Shown piece after piece: positions 5,388 to 5,497 of a stretch of 5,497 bases of DNA (position 1 is its first letter; every line of letters starts with the position of its first letter). Source of the DNA: Bacillota bacterium (lineage in GTDB: Bacteria; Bacillota; Clostridia; Lutisporales; Lutisporaceae); contig JALNWH010000119.1 of NCBI GenBank assembly GCA_023230985.1, positions 1 through 5,497 of the forward strand, in the 5' to 3' direction. Below the pieces are notes generated by a model. That model saw only the letters and a list, made by a program, of their open reading frames with translations. It was not told the DNA's origin and did no database searches. A program made the translations under genes and the position numbers.

Positions 5388-5497
5388 CACCCTAACTATT
5401 TCTGATAAGCAGCTTATTATATTTGCTACGATTGCTGAGTTCCAAGGCAAATAATCTGTAAGCTTGTTACGGGTTGCGCCAAAACTCACTTCGTTCA

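Larger units (their letters stand above)
5197..5497. other. Intergenic region upstream of the HD-GYP gene
   Basis: No coding sequence is supported in this stretch, which runs to the window edge. It contains the roughly 107-nt HD-GYP leader, two promoter candidates, the nested dyad, and a further dyad ATAAGC-A-GCTTAT (5405-5417). The leader lacks the conserved G-rich helices of a GEMM c-di-GMP riboswitch. The last 13 bases, read on the minus strand, are TGAACGAAGTGAG, related to the repeat motif elsewhere in the window. The outer part (about 5380-5497) is less AT-rich than the leader and may belong to a repeat continuing past the edge. Confidence 0.5.

Overview
The window looks like a chromosomal segment of a low-GC, Gram-positive anaerobe, probably of class Clostridia. 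The basis is the AT-rich composition, very AT-rich intergenic DNA, strong Shine-Dalgarno sites, sigma-A-like promoters with extended -10 boxes, and the gene types present. The genus cannot be fixed from the sequence alone. No phage, IS element, CRISPR array, tRNA or rRNA was seen.

Layout: (1) 1-1072, minus strand: the N-terminal 357 codons of an NhaC-family Na+/H+ antiporter, cut by the left edge of the window. (2) 1079-1635: a gene-free AT-rich divergent spacer with candidate promoters. (3) 1636-2799, plus strand: a two-gene unit encoding a small P-loop NTPase-like protein of unknown role and a HAD-superfamily hydrolase. (4) 2800-3054: a convergent spacer carrying a long imperfect inverted repeat. 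(5) 3055-3984, minus strand: class II fructose-bisphosphate aldolase. (6) 3985-4158: the aldolase promoter region, a degenerate copy of the repeat motif, and a possible terminator for the gene upstream. (7) 4159-5196, minus strand: an intact HD-GYP protein, predicted cyclic-di-GMP phosphodiesterase. (8) 5197-5497: its leader and promoter region, with stacked extended -10 promoters, a nested dyad and, at the window edge, a third sequence resembling the repeat motif.

The genes do not form one pathway. The antiporter handles ion homeostasis, the aldolase is central glycolysis/gluconeogenesis, the HD-GYP protein is second-messenger turnover, and the P-loop/HAD pair is uncharacterised. The least explained items are the P-loop protein with its HAD partner, and the shared GAGCGAAGCGA-type motif in three separate intergenic regions. 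I do not see convincing evidence for a wholly new multi-gene system; most of the window is ordinary core genome.
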